Positions 25,649 through 34,812 of a stretch of DNA of 64,000 nt are shown here, one piece after another. Position numbers and translations under genes: made by a program. Origin of the DNA: Sedimentibacter sp. MB31-C6 (GTDB lineage Bacteria; Bacillota; Clostridia; Tissierellales; Sedimentibacteraceae); assembly GCF_035934735.1 (NCBI RefSeq), contig NZ_CP142396.1, positions 372,001 to 436,000 of the forward strand, given 5' to 3'. The notes beneath the pieces were generated by a model, which did no database searches, was not told the origin of the DNA, and was given only the letters and a program-made list of their open reading frames with translations. How positions within the stretch are numbered: the first letter of the stretch is position 1; every line of letters begins with the position of its first letter.

Positions 25649-25890
25649 TTTATACTGTTGTTTTTTATACTCATTCTGGTGCAATAAAATACAGTAAAAA
25701 AATGGAACGTATGAACATTCCATGTACATTGCAGCCTGTTCCAAGAAAATTAAGTTCAAGCTGCGGAATATGTGCAAAAATCACATGCAACAATATAAAT
25801 GAAGAATTTTATGATTCTGAAGTAGAAAGTATTTACAAGAATATTTCTAAAACACAGTTCAAATTGGTTTATATTGATAAGAACGCTTAA
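25645..25890 (+). CDS. DUF3343 protein
   Basis: The 81-residue protein has the DUF3343 pattern: an N-terminal beta-strand, YTHSGAIKYSKKMERM, and the conserved CTLQPVPRKLSSSCGICAKI with a CGIC cysteine pair (about residue 39-42). It is encoded with yedE and a TusA-like protein; DUF3343 is often found there and is thought to help transfer reduced sulfur or selenium, without direct proof. It overlaps the tusA-like stop by 4 bp. Confidence 0.88.
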   Translation: MIYTVVFYTHSGAIKYSKKMERMNIPCTLQPVPRKLSSSCGICAKITCNNINEEFYDSEVESIYKNISKTQFKLVYIDKNA

Positions 25891-25914
25891 AAGCAAGGCA
25901 TTGCCTTGCTTTAT
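25889..25914 (+). terminator. Terminator of the yedE operon
   Basis: AAAGCAAGGCA/TGCCTTGCTTT stem directly after the DUF3343 stop, followed by ATTTATTATT. Weak T-tract but stable stem. Confidence 0.75.
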
Positions 25915-25966
25915 TTATTATTGCTGAGATATCCTTTCATTGTTCCAATCCTTCATGCCTACTCTG

Positions 25967-26335
25967 TTACTCAGTCATTTGCTCTGCAAATTGAATTTTA
26001 ACACCATTTGGATCCTGTATTATAAAATATTTTATTTTTGAGTTAGGCTGAACTGGACCTGTAATTATATTAATATCTTTTTTCTTTATAAAGTTAAGCA
26101 TCTCATCCAATGATTCAACTTTAAAGCCTAATGTTACACGATTACCAGAATTTATATCCTTGAAATTTTCATTGTATATAAGCTCAATTTTTGTTTCACC
26201 TTCACCTAAAAATGATATTTCCATTTGAGGCCCTGCTTGAAATCTGTCAACTAATTTAAGGCCCACTATTTCTTCATAAAATTTCAAAGAATCATCCATA
26301 TTATTCACAAGTATTGTAGTCCATAAAAATTTCAT
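25967..26335 (-). CDS. VOC (glyoxalase/dioxygenase superfamily) protein
   Basis: The 122-residue protein is a single vicinal-oxygen-chelate domain: N-terminal FLWTTILVNNMDDSLKFYEEIVGLKLVDRF, middle GEGETKIELIYNE, C-terminal FIIQDPNGVKIQFAEQ, with the metal-ligand glutamate in the first and last strands. Single-domain members act as dimers and can be glyoxalase I, fosfomycin- or bleomycin-resistance proteins. A substrate cannot be deduced; methylglyoxal synthase is encoded elsewhere in the window (56.9 kb), which is suggestive at most. ATG behind GGAGGGAAACA. Confidence 0.85.
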   Translation of the reverse strand: MKFLWTTILVNNMDDSLKFYEEIVGLKLVDRFQAGPQMEISFLGEGETKIELIYNENFKDINSGNRVTLGFKVESLDEMLNFIKKKDINIITGPVQPNSKIKYFIIQDPNGVKIQFAEQMTE

Positions 26336-26419
26336 TGTTTCCCTCCAAATAAATTATTATATTTTTATTATTTATATTACCATAATAATTCATGTATTTC
26401 ATTATAGTAATAAATTTTT

Positions 26420-26989
26420 TTATACTCTCAATATGTCTTTTATCATTTCAGTTCGAATTTCCCAGATATTTGCCTGTATTCTGAAAATATCCCACTTATC
26501 AATATCAAACACTCTAGTCCAACTATCTATTACTCTTTTTCTTTCCTCTGGATAAAAGTGTGCAATTTTTTCATCAATAAATGAATAGGAATTTTTAAAG
26601 CCTTTCATTTCCATGTCTTTAGCATATTCCTCAGCATCCTTATCGTTTTTTGGGACATAATGATGATTTAAAACATAATCCCATTTCATACCATCAAAAT
26701 ATATAATTTCAGATTTATCAACTTCCAAAACATACACTATTTCATTTAAAGTAGGTCTTAGCATATATTCCTCACTAATTGAGCACCATATAGGAAACTC
26801 TACTTCTTCCGGTTTTGGGGCTTTTTTTTCTGCTTCATTCACAAACCATTTGTATAAATAAATAATATGGTCAGATATAACATCAAATTTTTCCTCTAAG
26901 TGTTTTCTTGTTATTCTTATTACTCCGTTATTTTCCAAGTCATTCAGGCTTCTGATATCTTGCCTTGTCCATAGAATTACTTTATTCAT
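26420..26989 (-). CDS. DUF3841 protein
   Basis: The 189-residue protein has the DUF3841 layout: N-terminal ILWTRQDIRSLNDLENNGVIRI, then an alpha-rich middle with the KWFVNEAEKK segment and FPIWCSISEEYMLRPTL, and a C-terminal RVFDIDKWDIFRIQANIWEIR. It is soluble, without known catalytic motifs. Its function has not been established. It stands between a VOC gene and the CoA-disulfide-reductase-like gene, whose start lies 23 bp downstream of this region on the same strand relative order, so cotranscription with the latter is possible. Confidence 0.75.
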   Translation of the reverse strand: MNKVILWTRQDIRSLNDLENNGVIRITRKHLEEKFDVISDHIIYLYKWFVNEAEKKAPKPEEVEFPIWCSISEEYMLRPTLNEIVYVLEVDKSEIIYFDGMKWDYVLNHHYVPKNDKDAEEYAKDMEMKGFKNSYSFIDEKIAHFYPEERKRVIDSWTRVFDIDKWDIFRIQANIWEIRTEMIKDILRV

Positions 26990-27012
26990 ATAAACACCTA
27001 CTAAAAATTGAA

Positions 27013-28341
27013 TTATTTTTTTGCACTGAGTTTTGCTCCTGTGTAATAAAGAGGATCTCTTGGTATTGAATACGGCGGTGAATAAGCTAAATCAAGGTGC
27101 ATTAAATCTTCTGCACTTGCTTTTAAGGTAATGGCAGTTACGAGCACATCTAATCTTTTATCAACTCCTTCATAACCGATTAGCTGGGCACCTAATAACC
27201 TGCCTGTTTCCTTTTCTGAAACAGCCTTGATTACAATAGGTTTTCCTCCCATATATTTCGGCTTATTTGGTCTTTTATCAATTGAAACTGACACATTATA
27301 TCCTAATTTTACTGCTTCTTCTTCAGAAAAACCGGTCATCCCCACTGTAATATCGAAAACTCTAAATATGCCAGTACCAAGTATACCTCTAAATTCATCA
27401 TTTTTGCCGACTATATTACTTCCTGCAATTGTACCGGTTTTGTTTGCAGTAGAACCCAAAGGCCTGTAAACAGGAGTTTCATTAATAGTATAAAACATTT
27501 CTATACAATCACCACAGCTGTAAATATCATTTAAATTTGTCCTCATATACTTATCAACCTTAATAGCACCAGATGCTCCAAGTTCAATACCCATACTTTT
27601 TGCAAGCCCAACATTTGGTTTTATACCTGTTGCAAGAAGTACAATATCAGCTTTGATAATACTGCCCTCACTTATAACAACTCCTTGATTATTAATTTCC
27701 AAGGTCTTAGTATTTGTATAAACATTAACTCCTTTTTTTCTTAAATGCTCTTCAATATATAAAGACATATCATTGTCAATGCCTTTTGCAATTTTAGACC
27801 TAGCAATAATCGAAACATCCATTCCTAAGTACTTAAAACTTTCGCACATTTCAAGACCTATGAATCCACTTCCAATAATAACAGCTGATTTGGGTTTCTT
27901 TTCTTCAATAAAACTCCTAATATTATTCATATCATTTATATTTCTTAATAAAAATACATTATCTTTATCTGAGCCTTTCAAATCAGGTGTTACTGACATA
28001 GCTCCAGTTGATATTATTAACTTATCATAACTGTCATCAAAGATTTCACCTGATAATTGATTTTTTACTCTTAATGTTTTATTTCCCGGATTTACAGACA
28101 TTACCTCATGTTCAGTATAAATATCAATATTATGCTTTTCTTTGAAAAACTCTGCATTTCTTGGTACAATATCTGAAAAATCATTTACTTCATTGCTTAT
28201 AAAAAAAGGCATTCCGCAACCTGCATATGAAATAAATTTATCTTTCTCATAAACTATTATTTCTGCTTCTTTATTGTTTCTTCTTATTTCAGTAGCAGCT
28301 GAAGTTCCTGCCGCCACAGCTCCTATAATAACAATACGCAT
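27013..28341 (-). CDS. CoA-disulfide-reductase-like NAD(P)/FAD oxidoreductase
   Basis: The 442-residue flavoprotein has an N-terminal FAD motif (IVIIGAVAAGTSAATEIRR), the single redox cysteine of the CoA-disulfide/NADH-oxidase family (YAGCGMPFFI, C42), an NADH-binding motif (VIIGSGFIGLEMCESFK, about 150) and a C-terminal dimerisation domain (GILGTGIFRVFDITVGMTGF). Members reduce CoA-disulfide, polysulfide or oxygen; lack of a fused rhodanese domain argues against the persulfide-reductase subtype. The start follows GGAGGCTAT. Exact substrate uncertain. Confidence 0.9.
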   Translation of the reverse strand: MRIVIIGAVAAGTSAATEIRRNNKEAEIIVYEKDKFISYAGCGMPFFISNEVNDFSDIVPRNAEFFKEKHNIDIYTEHEVMSVNPGNKTLRVKNQLSGEIFDDSYDKLIISTGAMSVTPDLKGSDKDNVFLLRNINDMNNIRSFIEEKKPKSAVIIGSGFIGLEMCESFKYLGMDVSIIARSKIAKGIDNDMSLYIEEHLRKKGVNVYTNTKTLEINNQGVVISEGSIIKADIVLLATGIKPNVGLAKSMGIELGASGAIKVDKYMRTNLNDIYSCGDCIEMFYTINETPVYRPLGSTANKTGTIAGSNIVGKNDEFRGILGTGIFRVFDITVGMTGFSEEEAVKLGYNVSVSIDKRPNKPKYMGGKPIVIKAVSEKETGRLLGAQLIGYEGVDKRLDVLVTAITLKASAEDLMHLDLAYSPPYSIPRDPLYYTGAKLSAKK

Positions 28342-28871
28342 ATAGCCTCCTTAAAATATACTATACTAAATATATATCCACAATTTAATGAATTAAACAC
28401 TATTTCTTCATAATTAAACAAAATTTAACGGCATTTTATAACTGATATTTTATCATAAAAGCACCATCTTTCTCATTCTATATTGACGATTTTTCTGTTT
28501 CACATAATGAGATTCTTTCTATCACCTCAAAACATTGTTATTAAAATTTAAAAAACTCGTAGTAGCGATTATTGCCTTGTTTAACAACAAGTGAAAATAA
28601 ATTTTTACTTAAAAGTTAACCGCCAAAGCAGCCACTTTGACGGTTAAAATGTTTTAGCCATTAACTTGGAAGCTAACCGTTTATTCGGTAGTTCCTTTTA
28701 TTTATTTATTTTTATTATAATTCAACTAAAAATCATTTTCAAACAAATTTGCAATTTTTTACAAACCGCTCACCTTACTACAATGCTGGAAATTCACCAG
28801 TTTCTTTTAAATAATTAATTCAATCATTTTTAAATTCATCTAAGCTTTTCCCTAATATCTCATCAATATCT
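28342..28871. other. 530-bp intergenic region with a hairpin and small remnant
   Basis: An AT-rich gap. At about 28616-28646 GTTAACCGCC and GACGGTTAAAA form a hairpin of the GTTAACCGTCAAAGTGGCTGC type, not followed by a clean T-tract. At 28756-28886 the minus strand starts with a short open frame (MKEPKDIDEILGKSLDEFKND) and, after a TGA, continues INYLKETGEFPAL in frame; it overlaps the end of the DUF4846 gene and looks like a small decayed gene. I see nothing else. Confidence 0.4.
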
Positions 28872-29780
28872 TTAGGTTCTTTCATCCCAACTTTTTAGTG
28901 TATCCAATTCAAAAGTCCATTGAGGTGTAATTAATTTCTCTTTGCCCTTTAATGAATACCATGGACTAATATCCTCGTCCATTGGATTTATAAGCAATTG
29001 TGTTTGCTGAGCGGGCATGTAGGACTGTGCCAACAAAAAAATCTTCTCACCGTTAGAATTGACAGCCATATCAACAACTATTACAGCATGGCCGGGATTT
29101 CCGCCAACAATAAACACATCCCCTATATTCATGTTATCAACACTTACACTTTTCAACTCTTTTTCCAAAGAAAGAGTTCCGGAGTAAGCAAAAACCATAT
29201 CCATATACTTTCTAAAAACTTCATATGAATTTGAGGGTTCTGCAGCTTTATAATATTCGGCATCATTTCCCTGAACATCTATTCTATAACCATCAATCCA
29301 CTTCTTATACTCTGCCTTAAATCCTGATACAAAATTAAAGCTGATTTTATCATATTGTCCTTGTGAGTACAGGTACTCTGCCCTTAATAGCATAATAGCA
29401 TCTGCACATTGATGGAGGTCCCTATTTCCTATATCTACATCAAATGCACTGTCATAAATACCATTTGAAGACTTTTCTCTCCCATCAAAATATAAAACCT
29501 TCTCACCATATGGTTTAAGCTTTTGATTCCTCAAAAATTCCGCAAAGGTTCCTTCAGCATATTCAGCCCTAATATATCCTTCTATTGGCAGATATCTATC
29601 CCTGATAGTCATACCTTCTTTATTAATATAATCGACTTCAGTGTTTTCTTGGTTATTGGGCATATCAAAAGGCAACTTGATTGGTTCTTCAAAAAAGCTG
29701 TTATTTTCACATCCGGTAATGAATAATCCTGTCAATATAATAAATAAGCTTAATAATTTTCTAATAAACATAATTGTCAT
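28872..29780 (-). CDS. DUF4846 lipoprotein
   Basis: The 302-residue protein has a lipoprotein signal (LFIILTGLFITGCENN; Cys about residue 24) and then a DUF4846 domain: GYIRAEYAEGTFAEFLRNQKLKPYG, DVDIGNRDLHQCADAIMLLRAEYLY, GNPGHAVIVVDMAVN, LAQSYMPAQQTQLL. The histidines and cysteine of DLHQCAD and GHAVIV resemble an NlpC/P60-like papain-fold arrangement, so a peptidase-like or transglutaminase-like activity on the envelope is possible but unproven. ATG 29780 or 29771 could be the start; the AGGAG spacing does not decide. The start is on the same strand as the downstream DUF5050-like gene. Confidence 0.8.
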   Translation of the reverse strand: MTIMFIRKLLSLFIILTGLFITGCENNSFFEEPIKLPFDMPNNQENTEVDYINKEGMTIRDRYLPIEGYIRAEYAEGTFAEFLRNQKLKPYGEKVLYFDGREKSSNGIYDSAFDVDIGNRDLHQCADAIMLLRAEYLYSQGQYDKISFNFVSGFKAEYKKWIDGYRIDVQGNDAEYYKAAEPSNSYEVFRKYMDMVFAYSGTLSLEKELKSVSVDNMNIGDVFIVGGNPGHAVIVVDMAVNSNGEKIFLLAQSYMPAQQTQLLINPMDEDISPWYSLKGKEKLITPQWTFELDTLKSWDERT

Positions 29781-29826
29781 TTTCTCCTTGCCGTCAATAA
29801 ATTTAATAGCATCTTTTTAGCTTACC

Positions 29827-31380
29827 TTATTTATGATAAAATAACCTATTTTGATTTATGCTTGCAAATCTTATATTTGCATTCGTCTTAAAAATCTGCA
29901 ATCCTGTTTTGGTAAATACAATCAATTTGTAAGGAGCACTGTCTTCGAATATGCTGTAAACATATCCTTCTTCAGTGTTAACTAATTCCCTAACACGTCC
30001 ACCCGGATTTACAGAAATACTCTCTCCTAATTTAAATAATTCAAGTCCCTTTTCTTCTACTGAAACATAATAAACTATATTATTTAAAACTGTGAAATCA
30101 CTTACAACAAAATCTGTCAGCTTCTCTGCTTTATTGCCGTCAACAAGAGAAATTTTATATAAAAATCCATCTAAATCCATGAAATAAATCATATCTCTTT
30201 CAATCATAAATTTTTGAACAGCTTCCTCGAATATTCTAAAGGTTTCTCCTGTATTAATATTTACTCTGTGGATTCCCGTCGTAGCTTTTTCATCATTAAA
30301 CTTATATGCTAATAAATATATTTCATTATCAATTTTATATAAATCATTACTTCGGCTTTGTCCCGCATTTTTAACCCAACCGTAAACATAATCAGCACTT
30401 CCTAAAGCTTTGAATTCTTCTTCCCCTTCTCTTTTCATTGAAAGATTGTTTGGAAAAGGTGGTGGGAAGTGACTGACATCAACAATGATATTGCCGAATG
30501 CATCACCAAAAACTTTCCTGTTTAAATAACCAACAGCAAAAATTTCATTGGTACCATCATCATTAAGTATTATTTTATAATCGGTTCCCATTGTTGCTCC
30601 TCCCACATGGTATGTCAACATTGCAATACCATATCCAAAATTTCTGGTTTCGTCTGTTTCAAGACTTGGATAAACATAGCTGTCTCCATAAGTCCACATG
30701 GGAAGTTCGTACACTGCCTTTTTAATACTTGTATTATCTATTGGTGTTTGATAAATTATTCCTTTTTCTCCTTCGAAATAAATGTAATCACCGGCAACAG
30801 TAAATGCCCCGTTATGAAAATCTCTTTTACCTGCAACAGGTAATTTTACCTCAGTAACCTTAAGACCAGTATGTGTTGGATTGCTTATTTCAAGACCATT
30901 TTCTTGAGTAAATTTGTAATCCCATCCAAATTCATCAACTGCAAATCTCCATGTAAGCGGAAAATATGTAACATTTCTAAATACTAAAAGCGGATATTCT
31001 TCCTTGCTGTTATCAATTGATTTTCCATTCACTTCCACATTAAAATACGGAGTTGTTGCAGTATATCTTGATTTATTTGCAGAAGAATTATAATCCACAT
31101 ATCCATGTTTGCTTTCACTTTTGCTTATTTTCAATCCCGTATTTTCGTCCCACTTAGTTTCCAAACCTAAAAAACGGCTGTCATGAAAGGTCATAGGAAA
31201 ATATGTAATGTCTTTATATACAATCAGCGGATACTCTCTATTTTCGTTGTCTATTTCTATATTGTTCACTCTTACATCAAATGTTGGCAATGTAACGTTT
31301 ACATTATAAGCAAATACATTAGATGACAATACAACCAGTAAAATTGCAGCGATAATTATGACCTTAAATTTTAACTTCAT
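29827..31380 (-). CDS. Exported protein with stalk repeats and DUF5050-like beta-propeller
   Basis: The 517-residue protein has a signal peptide (FKVIIIAAILLVVLSSNVFA), two stalk-type (copper amine oxidase N-terminal-like) repeats at about 30-80 and 95-145, each ending in VTYFPLTWRF- or ITYFPMTFHD-like motifs, and then a repeated beta-rich region with DUF5050-like sequence (KIDNEIYLLAY, GIHRVNINTGETFRIF, DMIYFMDLDGFLYKISLVDG) suggestive of a beta-propeller. It probably binds the wall by the stalk repeats and displays the propeller outside. It lies 46 bp upstream of the DUF4846 lipoprotein gene, and the two may work together at the surface. Confidence 0.78.
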   Translation of the reverse strand: MKLKFKVIIIAAILLVVLSSNVFAYNVNVTLPTFDVRVNNIEIDNENREYPLIVYKDITYFPMTFHDSRFLGLETKWDENTGLKISKSESKHGYVDYNSSANKSRYTATTPYFNVEVNGKSIDNSKEEYPLLVFRNVTYFPLTWRFAVDEFGWDYKFTQENGLEISNPTHTGLKVTEVKLPVAGKRDFHNGAFTVAGDYIYFEGEKGIIYQTPIDNTSIKKAVYELPMWTYGDSYVYPSLETDETRNFGYGIAMLTYHVGGATMGTDYKIILNDDGTNEIFAVGYLNRKVFGDAFGNIIVDVSHFPPPFPNNLSMKREGEEEFKALGSADYVYGWVKNAGQSRSNDLYKIDNEIYLLAYKFNDEKATTGIHRVNINTGETFRIFEEAVQKFMIERDMIYFMDLDGFLYKISLVDGNKAEKLTDFVVSDFTVLNNIVYYVSVEEKGLELFKLGESISVNPGGRVRELVNTEEGYVYSIFEDSAPYKLIVFTKTGLQIFKTNANIRFASINQNRLFYHK

Positions 31381-31605
31381 ATTTTTTCCTCCTAAACAAT
31401 TACAAATTCCTAATGATACTAATATATTTAGACGTAAATATTAATAAAATGTTCAAAACGATCACTCATCTTTGTTCTCCTCTGTATACTCAGAAATTAT
31501 TTTTCTTCTAATACAAAAAAGCATTATCTAATATATCACTATTCCTTATTTCGTGGTTGTTCATTTTATTTTGTAGATTTATAATTTTTTAAAATGATTG
31601 TATCC

Positions 31606-32829
31606 TTATAGCCAAGCAACGGGCATGCTTACATTCTTTTCATTAATATGAATTATATTTTCATACATACAAATAATACATCCCGTTCCCACATTTATAC
31701 CTTTAACCTTATCAAGCACTGAGAAATTTTCAATATGTTCTTTTCCGGGATTAGAAGTTTTTTTAATTTCTATAGGATACAGAGTGCCATTTTCTTCTAT
31801 AATAACATCAATTTCTTTAGCATCCTTATCCCTGTAATAATAAATTGATGGTTCTAAGATACCTGCATTATAGTAAGATTTAAGTATTTCTGCAATTACA
31901 AAACTTTCAAAAAATGCACCGGACATAGCTCCGGCTTCTATTACTTCCGGCGAATTCCATTTTGTAAGATAGGCTGCAAGTCCTGTATCCAGAAAATATA
32001 ACTTAGGGGTTTTGACAGCTCTTTTCATAATGTTGTTATAATAAGGCTTAAGCAAATAAACTATATTAGATGAAATTAAAACCGAAAGCCATCTATCGGC
32101 AGTCGGCACGCTTATTCCAACTTCATTAGCAACAGATGTTAAATTTAGCATTTGGGAAGTTCTGCTTGCAATAGCTGTCATAAATTTAATAAATTTCAGC
32201 TCATCTCCAACCTGTGTAAGATCTCTTACATCACGTTCAATATATGTTTTAGTATATGAAGCGTAAAACATCTGCCAATCTAAATCATCAGCATACATGG
32301 CTGGCATGAATCCTTTATGTATATATTCCCAGATTTCCTTATAGCTTAATTCTTGGACTGTAGGTCTTCTTTTATCTATATACTCTATAGTTGGAATGAA
32401 TGCTTCATTAAAATTTGCACCTTTAATTTCACGAAGAGATAAACCTAATAGATTAATAATACCTATTCTTCCCGCAAGACTTTCACTGACATTTTTCATC
32501 ATCTTGAATTGCTGCGACCCGGTCAAATAGAATTGTCCCTTTTCACCACTTTTATCGGCTATCATTTTAATGTAAGTAAATAAATTTGGAGCATACTGAA
32601 TTTCATCAATAATTACTGGCGGCGGCATAGTTTTGAAAAAGTTACCTGTTTCTTCAAGAGCACTTTGCAGTATTATTGGATCGTCTAAAGTTAGATATGG
32701 AGTATCCCTTTTGATATGCTTCAAGACTGTTGTTTTTCCTACCTGTCTTGCTCCTGTTACTAAAACGGCTGAAAACATCTTAGAAGCTTTTTCTATAGTG
32801 GTTTCGATATTTCGCTTTATATAACTCAT
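31606..32829 (-). CDS. AAA ATPase with DUF4143 domain
   Basis: The 407-residue protein has an AAA_14 ATPase module with Walker A VTGARQVGKTT (about residues 24-34) and Walker B VIIDEIQYAP (about 73), then DUF4143 (about 200-370, KTPKLYFLDTGLAAYL and the IEIKKTSNPGKEH end with the nuclease-like IEIK). Such proteins are common, poorly understood and sometimes near toxin-antitoxin or defence genes. Start ATG behind GGAGGGTGATGAA. It is monocistronic. Confidence 0.88.
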   Translation of the reverse strand: MSYIKRNIETTIEKASKMFSAVLVTGARQVGKTTVLKHIKRDTPYLTLDDPIILQSALEETGNFFKTMPPPVIIDEIQYAPNLFTYIKMIADKSGEKGQFYLTGSQQFKMMKNVSESLAGRIGIINLLGLSLREIKGANFNEAFIPTIEYIDKRRPTVQELSYKEIWEYIHKGFMPAMYADDLDWQMFYASYTKTYIERDVRDLTQVGDELKFIKFMTAIASRTSQMLNLTSVANEVGISVPTADRWLSVLISSNIVYLLKPYYNNIMKRAVKTPKLYFLDTGLAAYLTKWNSPEVIEAGAMSGAFFESFVIAEILKSYYNAGILEPSIYYYRDKDAKEIDVIIEENGTLYPIEIKKTSNPGKEHIENFSVLDKVKGINVGTGCIICMYENIIHINEKNVSMPVAWL

Positions 32830-33011
32830 TTCATCACCCTCCGACTAATTTAACATTCAATATTATTATAACCAACAGGTGAGAAAATATCAATAAAAAA
32901 TTAATGAGCAAGATTATTATGTCAACAACCTTGCCCGTTTGCATGCTATTTAAATCCTACCTTCAGAAACTCTAATGACAGATTTTATATTTACTTGAAT
33001 TGTTCCCTAAC

Positions 33012-34658
33012 TTAGTTTACTTCAAATGTTTGAAGTGGGTTATTTTCCAATATGTCTTCAACTTCTTCAAATCCTGTTAAAAATTCATAATTATATCTGG
33101 CAGGCAATGTAAAAACATATTCTGAATTTTCACCTAATTTACTGGGCATAATAGGTGCAGCACCTACACTGAAATCTCCATTATTAAGTGACTTCCATTG
33201 TTCCTGAGTAAATAACATAACAGGAATATCCTGTCTTGGATTTTCTTCAGCCCACTCAGGATGCCTAATATAAATTATTGAACCAGATTGGTTTTCTTTT
33301 GAATCTATTAATGATACACCTTCCCATTTATCTTCTACAATACTATATCCTTGCCAGCTCTCAGGTAATGTAAAATAAAATCCATATTCTTTGTTATTAT
33401 ATATAGATGAATTAACATCAATATAATTCCCATATACTACATCATCTATAACCCATTTACCATCTATCATTTGTATTTTTAAAGTTACAGGTTTGCTGGC
33501 GGCTATTCCTCCTTGTGTCATTTCAACACTTGTCATTTCAATTATGTTTCCATTTACTTTATACTCAGAATCTGATAATTTCTCAACTGATAAAATATCT
33601 ATACATTCAGGCCATGGACTGGAAGATACTCGCCCTGGAGCATTAACAGAATCATTTTGCCACTTTTCAAGTAATTTAGTTGAAACAAATTCCCCATAAC
33701 TTTCTTTTAAACTATCTTTAATTATATCTTCCGGTGCCAACAGAGAAACCATTTTTAGATTTTCTCCAAACTCTTTAACCAAATTTTCTATTTGTATTTT
33801 TTCTTGTTCATCTATTTTAGATTCATCTACATCATCTGTTAAATCCCATAGAATGTCAATTATATCACCCTTATTGAACTTTACCAAAGTATTGGGATAA
33901 GTTAACACTTGCGTTACCATACTACCTTCTGCAGGAGAAGTTAAAGTTGCATGAATATATGCAGTACCCTTTGTAACTTCTGTAATACTGTCTACAGTTA
34001 AACCATATCCTCCTGTTGGTTTTTCGCCTGCTGATACTAATACATAAATCGAATCTCCATCAATCAATGAATAAATGCCTTTTATCTTATGATTATTGTC
34101 ATATAATTTTTTTAGCAACTCATTATCCAAAATTGATTGATTATCTACAACTTCAAATTCAATTGGCCTTTCAACAGTTATATCAGATGCTACATCAATT
34201 ATAACCGCACGTAATGTATTATCCCAGCTAACTTGTGCTCCCAATGTTTCAGCTAAAAAACGTATAGGAATAAATGTTTGATTATTAATTATTTTAGGTG
34301 ATACATCTAAGTTATAAGTTTCTTCAGTCATTTCTCCATTAAGGGCTTTTATTACCTTAGCAGTTTTATTGCCTATAGTTAAAATAATTGTAAAATCATC
34401 GTTATAAATTTTTACTGTATTTGTTACAGAATCACTTTCGATTCTTAATCCAAATTTTTCTATTATACCGTCTATTGGAATCATTGTACGGTCATTTTCA
34501 ATAAAAGGATTTTGTGCATCCACCCATTCATTATTTATTTGTATTCTGATTTCTTTATTTACATCAACCTTGTCTGTTAAAGCAAATACCGCACTTGTAG
34601 AAATAATTGTACAACATAATCCAACAACTGCAACTTTCTTAATATTTGATTTTTTCAT
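33012..34658 (-). CDS. Exported stalk-domain protein
   Basis: The roughly 548-residue protein starts at ATG 34658 (GGAGGAAAAGAC upstream) with a signal peptide (VAVVGLCCTIISTSAVFA). The N-terminal stalk (copper amine oxidase N-like) domain spans about 28-145 (IENDRTMIPIDGIIEKFGLRIE and INNQTFIPIRFLAETLGAQVSWD). A PrcB-like stretch (SAGEKPTGGYGLTVDSI, about 205-225) and a C-terminal part of unknown fold follow (NSSIYNNKEYGFYFTLPESW). It is probably a surface protein involved in protease or wall interactions. The gene stands alone upstream of the two-component pair on the same strand. Confidence 0.78.
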   Translation of the reverse strand: MKKSNIKKVAVVGLCCTIISTSAVFALTDKVDVNKEIRIQINNEWVDAQNPFIENDRTMIPIDGIIEKFGLRIESDSVTNTVKIYNDDFTIILTIGNKTAKVIKALNGEMTEETYNLDVSPKIINNQTFIPIRFLAETLGAQVSWDNTLRAVIIDVASDITVERPIEFEVVDNQSILDNELLKKLYDNNHKIKGIYSLIDGDSIYVLVSAGEKPTGGYGLTVDSITEVTKGTAYIHATLTSPAEGSMVTQVLTYPNTLVKFNKGDIIDILWDLTDDVDESKIDEQEKIQIENLVKEFGENLKMVSLLAPEDIIKDSLKESYGEFVSTKLLEKWQNDSVNAPGRVSSSPWPECIDILSVEKLSDSEYKVNGNIIEMTSVEMTQGGIAASKPVTLKIQMIDGKWVIDDVVYGNYIDVNSSIYNNKEYGFYFTLPESWQGYSIVEDKWEGVSLIDSKENQSGSIIYIRHPEWAEENPRQDIPVMLFTQEQWKSLNNGDFSVGAAPIMPSKLGENSEYVFTLPARYNYEFLTGFEEVEDILENNPLQTFEVN

Positions 34659-34812
34659 GTCTTTTCCTCCTGTGACAATTGATATATAAATAAGACGTAA
34701 ATTATCCAATTTTGTTCCATCTACTGACAACTCTCTACTGACAACTCTTATTTTAAGCGCCTAACATGTAGTATATACAATAACAACTGAACCGTAGCCT
34801 TGTTTCTGTAGA

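Noticed and set aside
28756-28886. Short frame with in-frame TGA as a possible selenocysteine gene
   Set aside because: The TGA (KND-TGA-INYLKE) has no conserved downstream context that I can recognise and the product is not a known selenoprotein; a decayed gene is simpler.
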